Shown: one piece after another, positions 17,050 to 26,500 of the stretch | Layout: the number at the start of each line of letters is the position of its first letter | Numbering within the stretch: position 1 is the first letter of the stretch | From: VRUE01 sp963702705 | GTDB taxonomy: Bacteria; Actinomycetota; Thermoleophilia; Solirubrobacterales; 70-9 | NCBI GenBank assembly: GCA_963702705.1 | Contig: CAVPDR010000001.1 | Span: 124,001-188,000 of the forward strand | DNA: 64,000 bases | Direction of reading: 5' to 3' | Translations under genes and position numbers: made by a program | The notes under the pieces: generated by a model | The model's database searches: none | The model's input: only the letters and a program-made list of their open reading frames with translations | Told to the model about the DNA's origin: nothing

Positions 17050-18273
17050 TCATCGACCCCGGCTGCCTCGTGTCCGTGCTTCCGCGTCCGCCGCGGGCGG
17101 GCTTTCGGCGGCTCGTTCGATGTCTTCGATCAGGGAGACGGCGTCGTCGCGTGAGCGCAGATCGTGGCCGGTTGCCGCCTCGCGCCGGCGCGCCGGCAGC
17201 GACTCGGTCTGAATCGGGCTCGCGTAGCGCTCCTCGTAGAGGTTGACGCCGAAGGGCAGTTCGTATGGCAGGCCGCGGTAGAGGGCGACGCGGCCGCTGT
17301 CGTCGGTGCCGAGGAACCAGACCTGGCGGTTGCCGTACCAGGCGGCGACGGCAACCGCCGCGAGCACGACGAGGACCGCGAGGACCTTGGCGGCCGTGCG
17401 CAGCCCCCGGCGCGGTTGCTTCGCGGCGGCCTGCTCGCGGCGCTCGCGGGCGGCATCGGCCGCGGCGCGGCGGCGTACCTCGGTGGTGGTCAGCCCCGCC
17501 TCGGCCGCCGTGCTGCCAATCAGCGTCGCGTCCTCGTGGCTCTGCTGCGGGGCGGCGGCGTCTTCGAGTCGGAAGGCGAGCGCGGTGATGTTGTCGCGGC
17601 CGCCGGCGCGATTGGCTTCGTCGACCAGCGCCCGCACCGCCGCGTCCATCGAGGTCGCGCCGGCGAGCAGCTTGGCGATCTGCTCCTCGGAGAGCATCGT
17701 CGTCAGCCCGTCGGAGCAGATCAGGAAGGCGTCGCCGGGGGCGGCGGGCACCGTCTGCACGTCTGGCTCGACCTCGGCTTCGGGACCGAGGGCGCGGGTG
17801 ATGATCGAGCGCTGCGGGTGGTCCTCGGCCTGAGCGTCGGTGAGCTGTCCCTTGCGCCGCATCTCCTCGACCAGCGAGTGATCGCGGGTCAGCTGCTCGA
17901 GCCGGCCGGCGCGCAGGCGGTAGGCGCGGCTGTCGCCAACGTGGCCGATCGCGACCTCTTCGGCCTGGGCGTTGACGATTGCCGCGGTCAGCGTCGTCCC
18001 CATCCCAGCCCGCGACGGGTCCTTGCGCGCAAGCTCGTGGATATTGCGATTGGCGGCGACGATCGTCGCCCGCAGCACCTGCTCCGGCGAGCCATCGGGG
18101 AGGTCGATGTCGAAGGCGTCGGCGGCGAGCTTCGAGGCGACCTCGCCCGCCTGGGCACCGCCCATCCCGTCGGCGACGACGAAGATCGGCGCTCGCACGA
18201 AGAAGGAGTCCTCGTTGGCGTTGCGCTGGCGCCCCGTGTCGGAGCGGAAAGCCTGGTCGTCGATCCTCAGCAT
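17050..18273 (-). CDS. pstP: PP2C-family Ser/Thr protein phosphatase PstP
   Basis: The 407-residue protein has a cytoplasmic PPM domain (about 1-235) with metal-binding motifs VADGMGG, HVGDSRAYR, LICSDGLT and GGRDNITAL. A linker, one membrane helix (VLAVLVVLAAVAVAAWYG) and a ~90-residue outer tail follow. It removes phosphates added by PknB and the other kinases nearby. The order fhaA-fhaB-pstP-rodA-pbpA-pknB is a conserved actinobacterial unit, supporting the assignment. Confidence 0.93.
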   Translation of the reverse strand: MLRIDDQAFRSDTGRQRNANEDSFFVRAPIFVVADGMGGAQAGEVASKLAADAFDIDLPDGSPEQVLRATIVAANRNIHELARKDPSRAGMGTTLTAAIVNAQAEEVAIGHVGDSRAYRLRAGRLEQLTRDHSLVEEMRRKGQLTDAQAEDHPQRSIITRALGPEAEVEPDVQTVPAAPGDAFLICSDGLTTMLSEEQIAKLLAGATSMDAAVRALVDEANRAGGRDNITALAFRLEDAAAPQQSHEDATLIGSTAAEAGLTTTEVRRRAAADAARERREQAAAKQPRRGLRTAAKVLAVLVVLAAVAVAAWYGNRQVWFLGTDDSGRVALYRGLPYELPFGVNLYEERYASPIQTESLPARRREAATGHDLRSRDDAVSLIEDIERAAESPPAADAEARTRGSRGR

Positions 18274-18346
18274 CGCCTACGCGTGCGCCCTCTTGTACGG
18301 GATTCGGCGCATGCTCCGCTCCCGAAGAATCGGATGACGACGGTCG

Positions 18347-18820
18347 CTACGCATGCGCCTCATATCTGAACTCCGTGTCGCCGATCCGCACCACGTCGCC
18401 GTCGATCAGCTCAGCCTCCCCGTTCAGGGTGGCGTCGTTGAGCAGGGTGCCGTTGGTCGAGTTCATGTCCTCCACGTAGCTGTGTCCGTCGCGAGTGAAG
18501 ATCCTCGCGTGCACGCCGGAGGCGTAGCGGTCGTCGATCCGCACGTCGGCTTCGGCCGAGCGGCCGATCGAGAGGCCGCCGATCAGGTCGAAGCGCTCGC
18601 CGGCGTCGAGGCCGCCGCCGCGCTCGGCGACCAGCCAGGCATCGGTGGCGCCGGACTGCGGCGCGAAGCCGGGCGCCGCGTGGAAGCCGGTCGCGTCGGG
18701 AGCCGGCGAGGCGGTGCGGCGCAGGTCCTTGAGCGCACCGCGGGCGATCCAGAGCAGGAAAAGGTAGAGGACGGCGAGAAAGCCGAACTTCAGCGCTACC
18801 GAGATCGGGTCGTAGTCCAC
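18347..18820 (-). CDS. fhaB: FHA-domain membrane-anchored protein FhaB
   Basis: The 157-residue protein has an N-terminal membrane helix (about 8-29) and a C-terminal FHA domain (about 80-150) with GRSAEADVRI, SGVHARIF and STNGTLLN. FHA domains bind phosphothreonine, so it likely links PknB-phosphorylated partners to the cell-wall machinery, as FhaB (FipA) does in mycobacteria. It lies 9 nt downstream of fhaA and about 70 nt upstream of pstP in the same direction. Confidence 0.9.
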   Translation of the reverse strand: MDYDPISVALKFGFLAVLYLFLLWIARGALKDLRRTASPAPDATGFHAAPGFAPQSGATDAWLVAERGGGLDAGERFDLIGGLSIGRSAEADVRIDDRYASGVHARIFTRDGHSYVEDMNSTNGTLLNDATLNGEAELIDGDVVRIGDTEFRYEAHA

Positions 18821-18829
18821 GCCGGCGGC

Positions 18830-19603
18830 CTACTGCTCGATGTCGAAGACGAAGATCGTGGTGCCGACCGTGACCTGGTCGCCGGGGCTGAGCCGGGTCG
18901 AGGAAACGCGGCGGCCGTTCACCTTGACGCCGTTGGTCGAGCCGAGGTCGGCGATCGTCCAGTCGCCGTTCTGCGCGCGCCGCAGCTCGGCGTGGCGGCG
19001 GGAGACGTTGGGATCGGCAAGCACGCACTCGGCCTGCTTCGAGCGGCCGATCGTCGCCCGCGGCCCCTCCAGCACGTAGCGGCGGTCGTCGAGCGAGACC
19101 ACGGCGCGAGTGACGACCATCGCCGCCGCTCGCTGCTCGGGGCCGGCCGGTGGGGCCGGCTTCTCCTTCACCGCCGAGTAGACCATCGTGTGTCCCTCCT
19201 CCCCCTGGCGCGGCGCCTCGCCCTCGTGAACCGGCGGCTTGACCAGCCGCGTCTGGATCCCGAACTCGCCGAGCCGCAGCCTCTCGTCGGTCTTGAACTC
19301 GACCGCCGGCCGCGTCAGCAGATCGTAATTGCGCCGGCGCGCGTGCTCGAGCAGATAGCCGGAGAGCTCCTGCTCGAGCGAGCGCTCGTAGCCCTCCAGC
19401 TTCGCGCGGTCCTTGACCGAGAGGAAGACTGTGTACTCGTTGGGGACGTAGACGCGGGCCACTCCCGCGGTCTTATGGGAATCCATCTCCTTGGCCAGCT
19501 TGCGGGCGAGCTCGACCGGCTGCACCTCGGAGCTGAAGGCGCGGCTGAAGACCCCCTCGACGAGGCCTTCGATCCGACTCTCGAGGTTGCGTAGGACGCT
19601 GAT
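18830..19603 (-). CDS. fhaA: FHA-domain protein FhaA with DUF3662 domain; probable AUC start codon
   Basis: The 257-residue protein has an N-terminal DUF3662 domain and a C-terminal FHA domain (GRSKQAECVLADPNVSRRH, GSTNGVKVNG). The first ATG/GTG-type codon in frame is GTG at 19525, which would drop 26 residues (LRNLESRIEGLVEGVFSRAF and neighbours) that belong to the normal family N-terminus. No ATG, GTG, TTG or CTG occurs in this frame between 19604 and the preceding kinase stop at 19666. An AAAAGGAG ribosome site lies 6 nt before an ATC at 19603-19601, so initiation at AUC is inferred. Its role is phosphothreonine-dependent scaffolding in envelope growth. Confidence 0.88.
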   Translation of the reverse strand: MSVLRNLESRIEGLVEGVFSRAFSSEVQPVELARKLAKEMDSHKTAGVARVYVPNEYTVFLSVKDRAKLEGYERSLEQELSGYLLEHARRRNYDLLTRPAVEFKTDERLRLGEFGIQTRLVKPPVHEGEAPRQGEEGHTMVYSAVKEKPAPPAGPEQRAAAMVVTRAVVSLDDRRYVLEGPRATIGRSKQAECVLADPNVSRRHAELRRAQNGDWTIADLGSTNGVKVNGRRVSSTRLSPGDQVTVGTTIFVFDIEQ

Positions 19604-19665
19604 CTTTGGCTCCTTTTCGCGAGCGGGGCGGGGCGCTCGGGGTGGCGGGAAAACCGGCTGGAATC

Positions 19666-20586
19666 CTACGGCAGCAGGACGCCGTGACCGGCGGCGAGCC
19701 AGACGCCGAGCACGGCGGCGGCGGCAACCGCGGCCAGCCGCAGTCGCAGCGAGCGATCGGCGTGCGGAGGATCCTCAGCAAGGCGGTCGAGCGAGCTTTC
19801 GATCGCGGCGCCGAGCTCCTCCAGCGACGGGCGACGATCCGGGCGGGTCTGCAGGCAGGCGTCGATCGCGTCGCTGAGCTCGCGGGGAAGGTCGGGCCGC
19901 AGCCGCCGCAACGGTCGCTGGCGGCTGCCGATCGCTCGCACCGTCGCCGCCGGCGTCGAGCGGCGGGTCGGGTGCTCGCCGCTCCAGCACTCATAGAGCA
20001 TCAGCGCCAGCGAGTAGACATCGGCCTCGGGCCCGGCGGCGCGGCCTTCGGCCTGCTCGGGCGCCATGTAGGCGAGGGTGCCGACGACGTCTCCCGGCGC
20101 GGTCAGCGCGGCGGCGTCGGTTAGACGGGCGACGCCGAAGTCCATCAGCTTGGCCCGCGGCTCGCCGCCCTCGGTGACGAGCACGTTCTGCGGCTTGATG
20201 TCGCGGTGGACGACCGAGCGGCAGTGGGCGTGGTCGAGCGCCTCGCAGAGATCGGCGCCGATCTCGCCGATCTCGCGGTCGCTGAGCGAGCAGGCGCGAT
20301 TGAGCTGGGCCAGCGTGTCGCCGTCGACCAGCTCGGTGACGAGCAGGGCGTTGCCGTCCTCCTCGCCCATCTCGTAGAGGGTGACGATGCCGGGATGGTT
20401 GAGTCGCGCCGCCGCCTGCGCCTCGCGCATCACCCGTCCCGAGCTGCTCTCCCCACCGGCTTCGATCGCCTTCACCGCGACCGGACGCTCGAGCCGTCCA
20501 TCCCAGGCCTCGTAGACCGTGCCGAAGCCGCCGCTACCGATGCGGCGCTCGATCAAGAAACGGTTGAGGACCAGTGAACCGACCAC
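19666..20586 (-). CDS. Ser/Thr protein kinase with single C-terminal membrane helix
   Basis: The 306-residue protein is a Hanks-type kinase: GSGGFGTVYEAWD, VAVKAIE, HRDIKPQNVLV, DFGVARL and APEQAEG. It ends in one hydrophobic helix (LRLAAVAAAAVLGVWLAA) with almost nothing outside, so unlike PknB it lacks an external sensor. The GTG at 20586 starts just before VGSLVLNRFLIERRIGSG; the upstream in-frame ATG at 20661 would overlap the divergent gene extensively. It is the first gene of the minus-strand cluster that leads into fhaA, occupying the position of mycobacterial pknA-type kinases though not adjacent to pknB. Confidence 0.87.
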   Translation of the reverse strand: MVGSLVLNRFLIERRIGSGGFGTVYEAWDGRLERPVAVKAIEAGGESSSGRVMREAQAAARLNHPGIVTLYEMGEEDGNALLVTELVDGDTLAQLNRACSLSDREIGEIGADLCEALDHAHCRSVVHRDIKPQNVLVTEGGEPRAKLMDFGVARLTDAAALTAPGDVVGTLAYMAPEQAEGRAAGPEADVYSLALMLYECWSGEHPTRRSTPAATVRAIGSRQRPLRRLRPDLPRELSDAIDACLQTRPDRRPSLEELGAAIESSLDRLAEDPPHADRSLRLRLAAVAAAAVLGVWLAAGHGVLLP

Positions 20587-21680
20587 GGCACTTCTCGACT
20601 TCGCCGCGAATCCGCTTCCTCCTGCGACATACTCCCTGCTCCTTGGAGGATTCTTCCGCAAACCGGCCGGCTCGCCGGGCCCGGCCCCGCCGCCGCCCGG
20701 AACGCCAGCAGATCCTGCTGCGCCGTGGGCTTGCGCTCGGTGGCGGCCTGCTGCTGCTGATCCTGATCGTGCTCGGGGTGAAGGGCTGTCTCGACGCGCG
20801 TAAGGACCGGGCCTTGAGCGATTACGCTCGCAACGTCAGCCAAATCGTCGAAGAGACCGGGCAGACCAGCAAGTCGTTCTTCGACAAGCTCTCCGAACCG
20901 GGCAGCCTCTCGGTGACCGAATTCGTCAACCAGGTCAGCGCCGATCGCAGCGCGATGGACGGCTACGCCGCCCGCGTCGACGGGCTCAGCGCCCCCGGCG
21001 ACATGAGCCACGCCCAGAACGCGCTCGAGCTCGTCTACGAGCTGCGCGCCGGCGCGATGGACGACATCGCCGACAAGATGAGCACCGCGCTCGGCGACGT
21101 CGGCTCCGAGAAGGCGACCGCGGGGATCGCGCTGCAGATGCAGAAGCTGCTCTCCGCCGACGTGCTCTACGAATCGGTGGTGCGGCCGGAGATCAACGGC
21201 GTGCTCGAATCGAACGGGATCGAGGGAGACGATGTACCGAAGAGCGCCTTCCTGCCGGAAGGAACGAAGTGGCTGGAAGAATCCGCGGTCAGCGCGGCGC
21301 TGGGCTCGGTCAATGGCTCCACCTCGGCGTCGACCGGCGGCCTGCACGGCCTTGGCCTGATCGGCACCAGCATCAACGGCACCGAACTGACCGCGGAATC
21401 GACGACCTCGGTCGGCGGCGAAGGCACGCCGGAAGTCGAAGTGCAGGTGCAAAACCAGGGCGAATCGACCGAGAACGGCATCTCCGTCTCGGTCACGGTC
21501 GGCGGCGGCACCCTGAGCGGCACGATCAGCAGCATCGCTGCGGGAGAAACCGAAACCGCCCTGATCCCGCTGACGCCCGCCCCCGCCGGCGAAGTGACGC
21601 TCGAAGTCGACGTTGCCACGGTGCCGGGCGAGCATGTCTCCGAAAACAACAAGGCCAGCTACAACGTCGCCTTCGAATAG
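20574..21680 (+). CDS. Single-pass membrane protein with CARDB-like outer domain
   Basis: The 368-residue frame has a basic N-terminus, one membrane helix (about residues 50-70) and an extracytoplasmic region. Its last ~100 residues look like a CARDB/immunoglobulin-like adhesion domain (VEVQVQNQGESTENG through HVSENNKASYNVAF). The middle part is helical and of unknown function. The start is uncertain: the ATG at 20574 overlaps the divergent kinase start, and TTG at 20643 is an alternative. It is followed 10 nt later by pheA. No enzymatic motif was seen. Confidence 0.7.
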   Translation: MNRPRHFSTSPRIRFLLRHTPCSLEDSSANRPARRARPRRRPERQQILLRRGLALGGGLLLLILIVLGVKGCLDARKDRALSDYARNVSQIVEETGQTSKSFFDKLSEPGSLSVTEFVNQVSADRSAMDGYAARVDGLSAPGDMSHAQNALELVYELRAGAMDDIADKMSTALGDVGSEKATAGIALQMQKLLSADVLYESVVRPEINGVLESNGIEGDDVPKSAFLPEGTKWLEESAVSAALGSVNGSTSASTGGLHGLGLIGTSINGTELTAESTTSVGGEGTPEVEVQVQNQGESTENGISVSVTVGGGTLSGTISSIAAGETETALIPLTPAPAGEVTLEVDVATVPGEHVSENNKASYNVAFE

Positions 21681-21690
21681 GGCGGGCGCC

Positions 21691-22527
21691 ATGCGGATCG
21701 CCTACCTGGGACCGGCGGGAACGTTCACCGAGGACGCCTTGCGTGAGGCGATGGACCCTGGCGAGGAGTTCGAGGCGCTGCGCATGCCGACGATCCACGA
21801 GGCGATCCTCGCGGTCGAGCGCGGCGAGGCAGAGCGGGCGCTGGTCCCGTTCGAGAACTCGATCGAGGGGTCGGTGCGCAGCACGCTCGACACGCTCGCT
21901 TTCGACGCCGAGGGGGTGACGATCGTCGGCGAGCACGACTTCGCCGTGCGGGCGATGCTGCTCGCACGGACGGCCCTTCCCCTCGACCGGATAACCACGG
22001 CGCTCTCGCACCCGCAGCCACTGGCGCAGTGCGCCCGCTTCCTGCGCGAGAGCCTGCCTGGCGCCGAGCTGCGCTCCGTCAGCAGCACCGCGGAGGCGGT
22101 CAGGCTCGTCAGCGAATCGGACGAGCCATGGGCGGCGATCGGGGCTCACGCCGCCGCCGAGCTCTACGGATGCACGATCCTGCGCGAGGACATCGAGGAC
22201 GAGGCCAACAACGTCACCCGCTTCGTCTGGATCGCCCCGGCGGGCACCGCGCCGATGTCCGGCGTGGACTGGAAGACCTCACTCGTCTTTTCGGAGCTCG
22301 GCGAAGACCATCCCGGGGCGCTGGTCGAGGCGCTGCGCGAGTTCTCCTCGCGCGCCGTCAACCTGAGCCGGATCGAGTCACGGCCGCGGCGGCTCGGATT
22401 GGGCCGCTACATGTTCTTCTGCGACCTCGAGGGAGCCCTGACCGACGCCCCGGTCGCCGAGGCCATAGCGGCGCTCCGCGGCAAGGCGGAATCGGTTCGA
22501 GTATTGGGCTCCTACCCAACTGCGTAG
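21691..22527 (+). CDS. pheA: Prephenate dehydratase
   Basis: The 278-residue enzyme converts prephenate to phenylpyruvate for phenylalanine synthesis. The catalytic domain starts with AYLGPAGTFTEDAL and includes VPFENSIEGSV and the NNVTRF motif with the key Thr-Arg-Phe. A C-terminal ACT domain (EDHPGALVEALREF, then NLSRIESRP) provides phenylalanine feedback inhibition. There is no chorismate mutase domain. The ATG at 21691 begins directly before the conserved RIAYLGP strand. Confidence 0.95.
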   Translation: MRIAYLGPAGTFTEDALREAMDPGEEFEALRMPTIHEAILAVERGEAERALVPFENSIEGSVRSTLDTLAFDAEGVTIVGEHDFAVRAMLLARTALPLDRITTALSHPQPLAQCARFLRESLPGAELRSVSSTAEAVRLVSESDEPWAAIGAHAAAELYGCTILREDIEDEANNVTRFVWIAPAGTAPMSGVDWKTSLVFSELGEDHPGALVEALREFSSRAVNLSRIESRPRRLGLGRYMFFCDLEGALTDAPVAEAIAALRGKAESVRVLGSYPTA

Positions 22528-22541
22528 AATTCCCGGGCAAT

Positions 22542-23048
22542 ATGGCACGGGTGCTCGTACTCAACGCAACGTATGAGCCAATCAACGTATGCACGTTGAG
22601 AAGGGCCGCTGTGCTCTTGCTGAAGGAAAAGGCGGAGCTGCTCGAGCGCCGCGAAGGCGCGATCCACTCCGAGCACATGACGATGGAGCGGCCCGACGTG
22701 ATCCGCCTCGTCAGCTTCGTGCGGATCCCCCGCGAAGCGCACCGGAGGAAGATCACCCGGCGCGCGGTGCTGGCCCGGGACTCCTGGACCTGCCAGTACT
22801 GCGGCTCGCGCAAATCCGGCCTCACCGTCGACCACGTCATCCCCCGCAGCCGCGGCGGCAAGTCGGTCTGGGAGAACATCGTCGCCGCCTGCGCTTCCTG
22901 CAACAGGCGCAAGGGCAACCGCCTCCCCCGCGAGATCCACATGCACCCGCAGAACACACCGAAGGCGCCGGGGCCGACGGTCTTCATCCAGGTGGCCAGT
23001 CCCAAGATTCCGCAGGCGTGGGAGCAGTACTTGCCTGCGGCTGCGTAG
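22542..23048 (+). CDS. HNH endonuclease family protein
   Basis: The 168-residue protein has an HNH nuclease domain: zinc-binding C84xxC87 and C117xxC120 pairs, the DHVIPRSRGG motif (Asp97-His98) and Asn112. The N-terminal 60 residues (VLVLNATYEPINVCTLRRA) are typical of a widely conserved stand-alone actinobacterial and cyanobacterial HNH family whose cellular role is unknown. It is 14 nt downstream of pheA. A 134-bp nested-hairpin element begins 5 nt after its stop codon. Confidence 0.88.
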   Translation: MARVLVLNATYEPINVCTLRRAAVLLLKEKAELLERREGAIHSEHMTMERPDVIRLVSFVRIPREAHRRKITRRAVLARDSWTCQYCGSRKSGLTVDHVIPRSRGGKSVWENIVAACASCNRRKGNRLPREIHMHPQNTPKAPGPTVFIQVASPKIPQAWEQYLPAAA

Positions 23049-23053
23049 GGGGA

Positions 23054-23187
23054 GGGCAGCGGGGAGGTCTTGGCGGATCCCATGCACCGCCGCCGGGCGG
23101 CGGTGCGAACCAAGTGCCCCTTCGGGGCTCATCATCACTCTGCGGAGCCGCTTCGCGAGGATCCGCCAAGGCCTCCCCACTGCCCTA
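23054..23187 (+). repeat. Nested-hairpin element, copy A (3' of the HNH gene)
   Basis: The outer arms at 23054-23081 and 23160-23187 pair over 28 bp with two wobble-type differences. Inside are three hairpins: HP1 at 23085-23107 (GCACCGCC-type arms), HP2 at 23117-23129 (GCCCC-TTC-GGGGC), and the strongly conserved HP3 block at 23137-23161 (contains CTCTGCGGAGCC and TTCGCGAGG). HP3 is shared nearly unchanged with copies B, C and D. The element begins 5 nt after the HNH stop and reads HP1-HP2-HP3 in the direction of that gene. Apart from copy B, nothing recognisable was seen in the rest of the 470-bp gap (23188-23389). Confidence 0.85.
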
Positions 23188-23389
23188 GCTACCGCCCCGA
23201 CAGGATCAAGCTCGTCCTCTCTCAGCCATCCGGGCAGTTCGGCTGGCGACCGGGTCCGCGGGCGGCTCAACACAAAGCTCCCGGTCTCGGCGAGTGAAAG
23301 TGGCTATCGCTCCGCCGAAAGCTCAACAGCGTGGTGGTCGTGAGGGTTGTTCTGCTTCCGTGACAGGCGAGCAGCCGGCGGTTCGGAGA

Positions 23390-23517
23390 GTCGGCGGGCG
23401 TGGCTGTCCCGGTTCCTCGCGAAGCGGCTCCGCAGAGGGGTTCTAAGCCCCGAAGGGGCTCATCGTTAGCACCGCCCATGGCGGTGCTTGGGAACCGGGA
23501 CAGCCACCCCCACCGAC
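23390..23517 (-). repeat. Nested-hairpin element, copy B (3' of gyrA)
   Basis: The outer arms at 23390-23416 and 23491-23517 match at 25 of 27 pairs. On the minus strand the order is again HP1 (AAGCACCGCC arms), HP2 (AGCCCC-TTC-GGGGCT), HP3 (CTCTGCGGAGCC then GCTTCGCGA). The element starts 3 nt after the gyrA stop codon and is oriented with gyrA. The outer-stem sequence differs from copy A although the core is shared. Confidence 0.85.
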
Positions 23518-23520
23518 CCC

Positions 23521-26500
23521 CTACTCCTCCGCCAGCTGCTCCTGCCCGTCCGGCTCGTCGTTCGAGTCTTCGTCGACCACCAGCGCCACGGCGCTTACGC
23601 GGTCGTCGTCCTTCATGTTCATCACTTTGACGCCTTGGGTCGAACGGCCCATCTGGGAGATGCCGCCCGCCTGGGTCCGCTGGACCATGCCGTTCTGGGA
23701 GATGAAGAGCAGGTCCTGGTGCTCGCGGACGATCAGGGCGCCGGCCAGGCCGCCCTTCTTCGCCGTCAGTTTCGCCGTCAGGACACCCTTGGTGCCGCGG
23801 CCCTTGACCGGGTACTCGGAGACCTGGGTCCGCTTGCCGTAGCCGTTCTCGGTAACGACGAAGAGCTCGGAATCGTCGCGGGCGATGTCCATCGCCAGCA
23901 CGCGGTTGGGGTCGCCGTTGACCTTGGCCGAGACGTTCATGCCTTTGACCCCACTCGTGTCGCGCCCCATCGGCCGCACTTTCTCCTCCGAGAAGCGCGA
24001 TGCGTGGCCGGACTTGGAGACGAGCAGGATGTCGTCGTCGCCCGAGGTGAGGCGGACCTGGACCAGCTCGTCCGAGTCGCGGATCTTGATCGCGATGATC
24101 CCGTCGGCGCGGATCGGCGTGTTGTAGGCCTTGAACTCGGTCTTCTTGACCAGGCCTTCCGCGGTGGCGAAGACCAGGTACTTGTTCTCGCCGAAGTCGC
24201 GGGTCGGGATCACGGCCGTGACCTTCTCACCGTCGCGAAGCGGCAGCACGTTGACCAGGGCGCGGCCTTTCGAGGTGCGCGAGCCCTCCGGCAGCTCGTA
24301 GACCTTGAGCCGGTAGACCTTGCCGCGGTTGGTGAAGAAGAGCAGGAAGTCGTGGGTCGAGCAGATGTGGAGATGCTCGATGTAGTCGTCCTCCTTCATG
24401 TCCATCCCCATCACGCCGCGCCCACCGCGGTGCTGCTGGCGGTAGGTCGCGAGCGGCAGCCGCTTGGCGTAGCCCGAGTGGGTGATCGAGATCACCATCT
24501 GCTGGTCGGCGATCATGTCCTCGATGTTCATGTCGCCCTCGAAATGGGTGACCTCGGTGCGCCGCTCGTCGCCGTAACGCTTGTCGACCTCGTCAAGCTC
24601 CTCGACGATCACGGCGTCGATCCGGGCCGGGTCGCCGAGGATCGCGCGCAGCTCGGCGATCCGCTTGGCCAGCTCTTCGTGCTCCTCGCGCAGCTTGTCG
24701 GACTCCAGCGCGGTGAGGCGGGCGAGGCGCATGTCGAGGATCGCCTGCGCCTGCTCTTCGGAGAGCTCGAAGCGCTCGATCAGGCCTGCCTTGGCCGCGT
24801 CGGTGTCGGCCGAACCGCGGATCAGCGCGATCACGGCGTCGAGGTTCTCGAGCGCGATCAGCAGCCCCTCGAGGATGTGCGCCCGTGCCTCGGCTCGGCG
24901 CAGCTCATACTGGGTGCGGCGGATCACGACCTCGCGCTGGTGGCTGACGTAGTGCTCGATCAGCTCCTTGAGGCTGAGCGTCTTCGGTACGCCGTCGACG
25001 AGGGCGACCATGTTGACGCCGAAGGTGCTCTGCATCGCGGTGCGCTTGTAGAGCTGGTTGAGCACGACCTCGGGCGGGTCGCCGCCGCGCTTGGTCTCGA
25101 TCACCAGGCGCATGCCCGAGCGGTCGGACTCGTCGCGCAGGTCGGAGATGCCGGTGATTTTTTTGTCGCGGACGAGGTCGGCGATCTTGGTGATCAGGCC
25201 GCCGTCGCCGCCCTTCTTGACCATGGAAGGGGAGCTCGGTGACGATGATCGCGTCGCGACCGCCCTTCAGCGGCTCGACGTGGGCGCGGGCCCGGATCCG
25301 CACCGAGGCGCGGCCGGAGGCGTAGGCGTCGCGAATCCCTTCGGCGCTCATGATTCCGCCGCCGGGGAAGTCGGGGCCCTTGACGTGCTCCATCAGCCCT
25401 TCCAGGTCGATGCCGGGGTTGGCGATGTATGCCTTGACCGCGCCGATCGACTCGCTCAGGTTGTGCGGTGGGATGTTGGTCGCCATGCCGACCGCGATCC
25501 CAGCTGAGCCGTTGACCAGCAGGTTGGGGAAGCGGGCCGGCAGCACCAGCGGCTCGCGACTGCGACTCGTCGTAGTTCGGCCCCCACTCCACCGTGTCGG
25601 CCTCGATGTCGCGCAGCATCTCGGTGGAGAGCCGAGCCAGGCGGGCCTCGGTGTTGTGGCTGACAAAGCCATTGGTCAGAAACGAGTGGTCGTCGGTATC
25701 GACCCGAACCGAGTAGACCGGCTGAACCCCGGCGTCGACGACCGACTCCACCTCCGCGTAGAAGTAGTCGCCGGTGACCAGCGGTGTAACGACGTCGCGG
25801 ACCTCCTGGGAGGCAATTCGATCGAGGATCGCCGTGCCTCCCTGCTCCCAGCGCTCGATCCGGTCGACGTTGTGTCGCGTCAGCCAGTCTCGATCGGACC
25901 ACTTCGACCCGTTATCCGAGCGAATGTAGTCGGCCATGAACGGGACGTGGTCGTGACTGAGGGCTCGACTGGTCTGGGGAATCAGCGAGAGGTCCCGCTC
26001 CAGCTTCTCCTGCTTACGGCCGAGGAACCCGACGTTGGCTGAGAAGAGCCGGGCATCGCGCCTGTTGCTGATGACGACCTTGAACTCGCCCTTCTCATAG
26101 CGACAGACGCGCGATACGACACCGGCCTCGAGCAGGAGGAGCTGGACCTCGCTTGCAAGCTTCTCGCTGTAGGTCGAGTAGGAGATCTGAATCGTGTTCC
26201 GCGGCAGGCGAGACGACGACCCGTCGCCGGTGAACAGCGCCCGCAGGAACGCTCGCTTGAAGCCCGAGCTGGAATTCCAAACGAATTCAGGAACGTGCTT
26301 TTCCCGCGCCACCCCGGTGAGTTCGACCACTGGGCTACTTCGAAGATGGTCGAGGTTCTGAATGTCAAGCTCGTGGATAACGCTGCCTGAAGCGATTTCT
26401 CGAGACGACACGTATCGGGGCCCGCCGGCGATCGCGTCGTAGGCCTCGACCACCTGGTCGAAGAAATCTTGGTCGACGTTGTTGAAGCCGGCTCTCCCTG

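Noticed and set aside
23054..23517. Insertion sequence or composite transposon formed by nested-hairpin copies A and B
   Set aside because: The two copies are inverted and flank 200 bp without any transposase-like frame. Each copy is associated with its own upstream gene, and no target duplications were seen.
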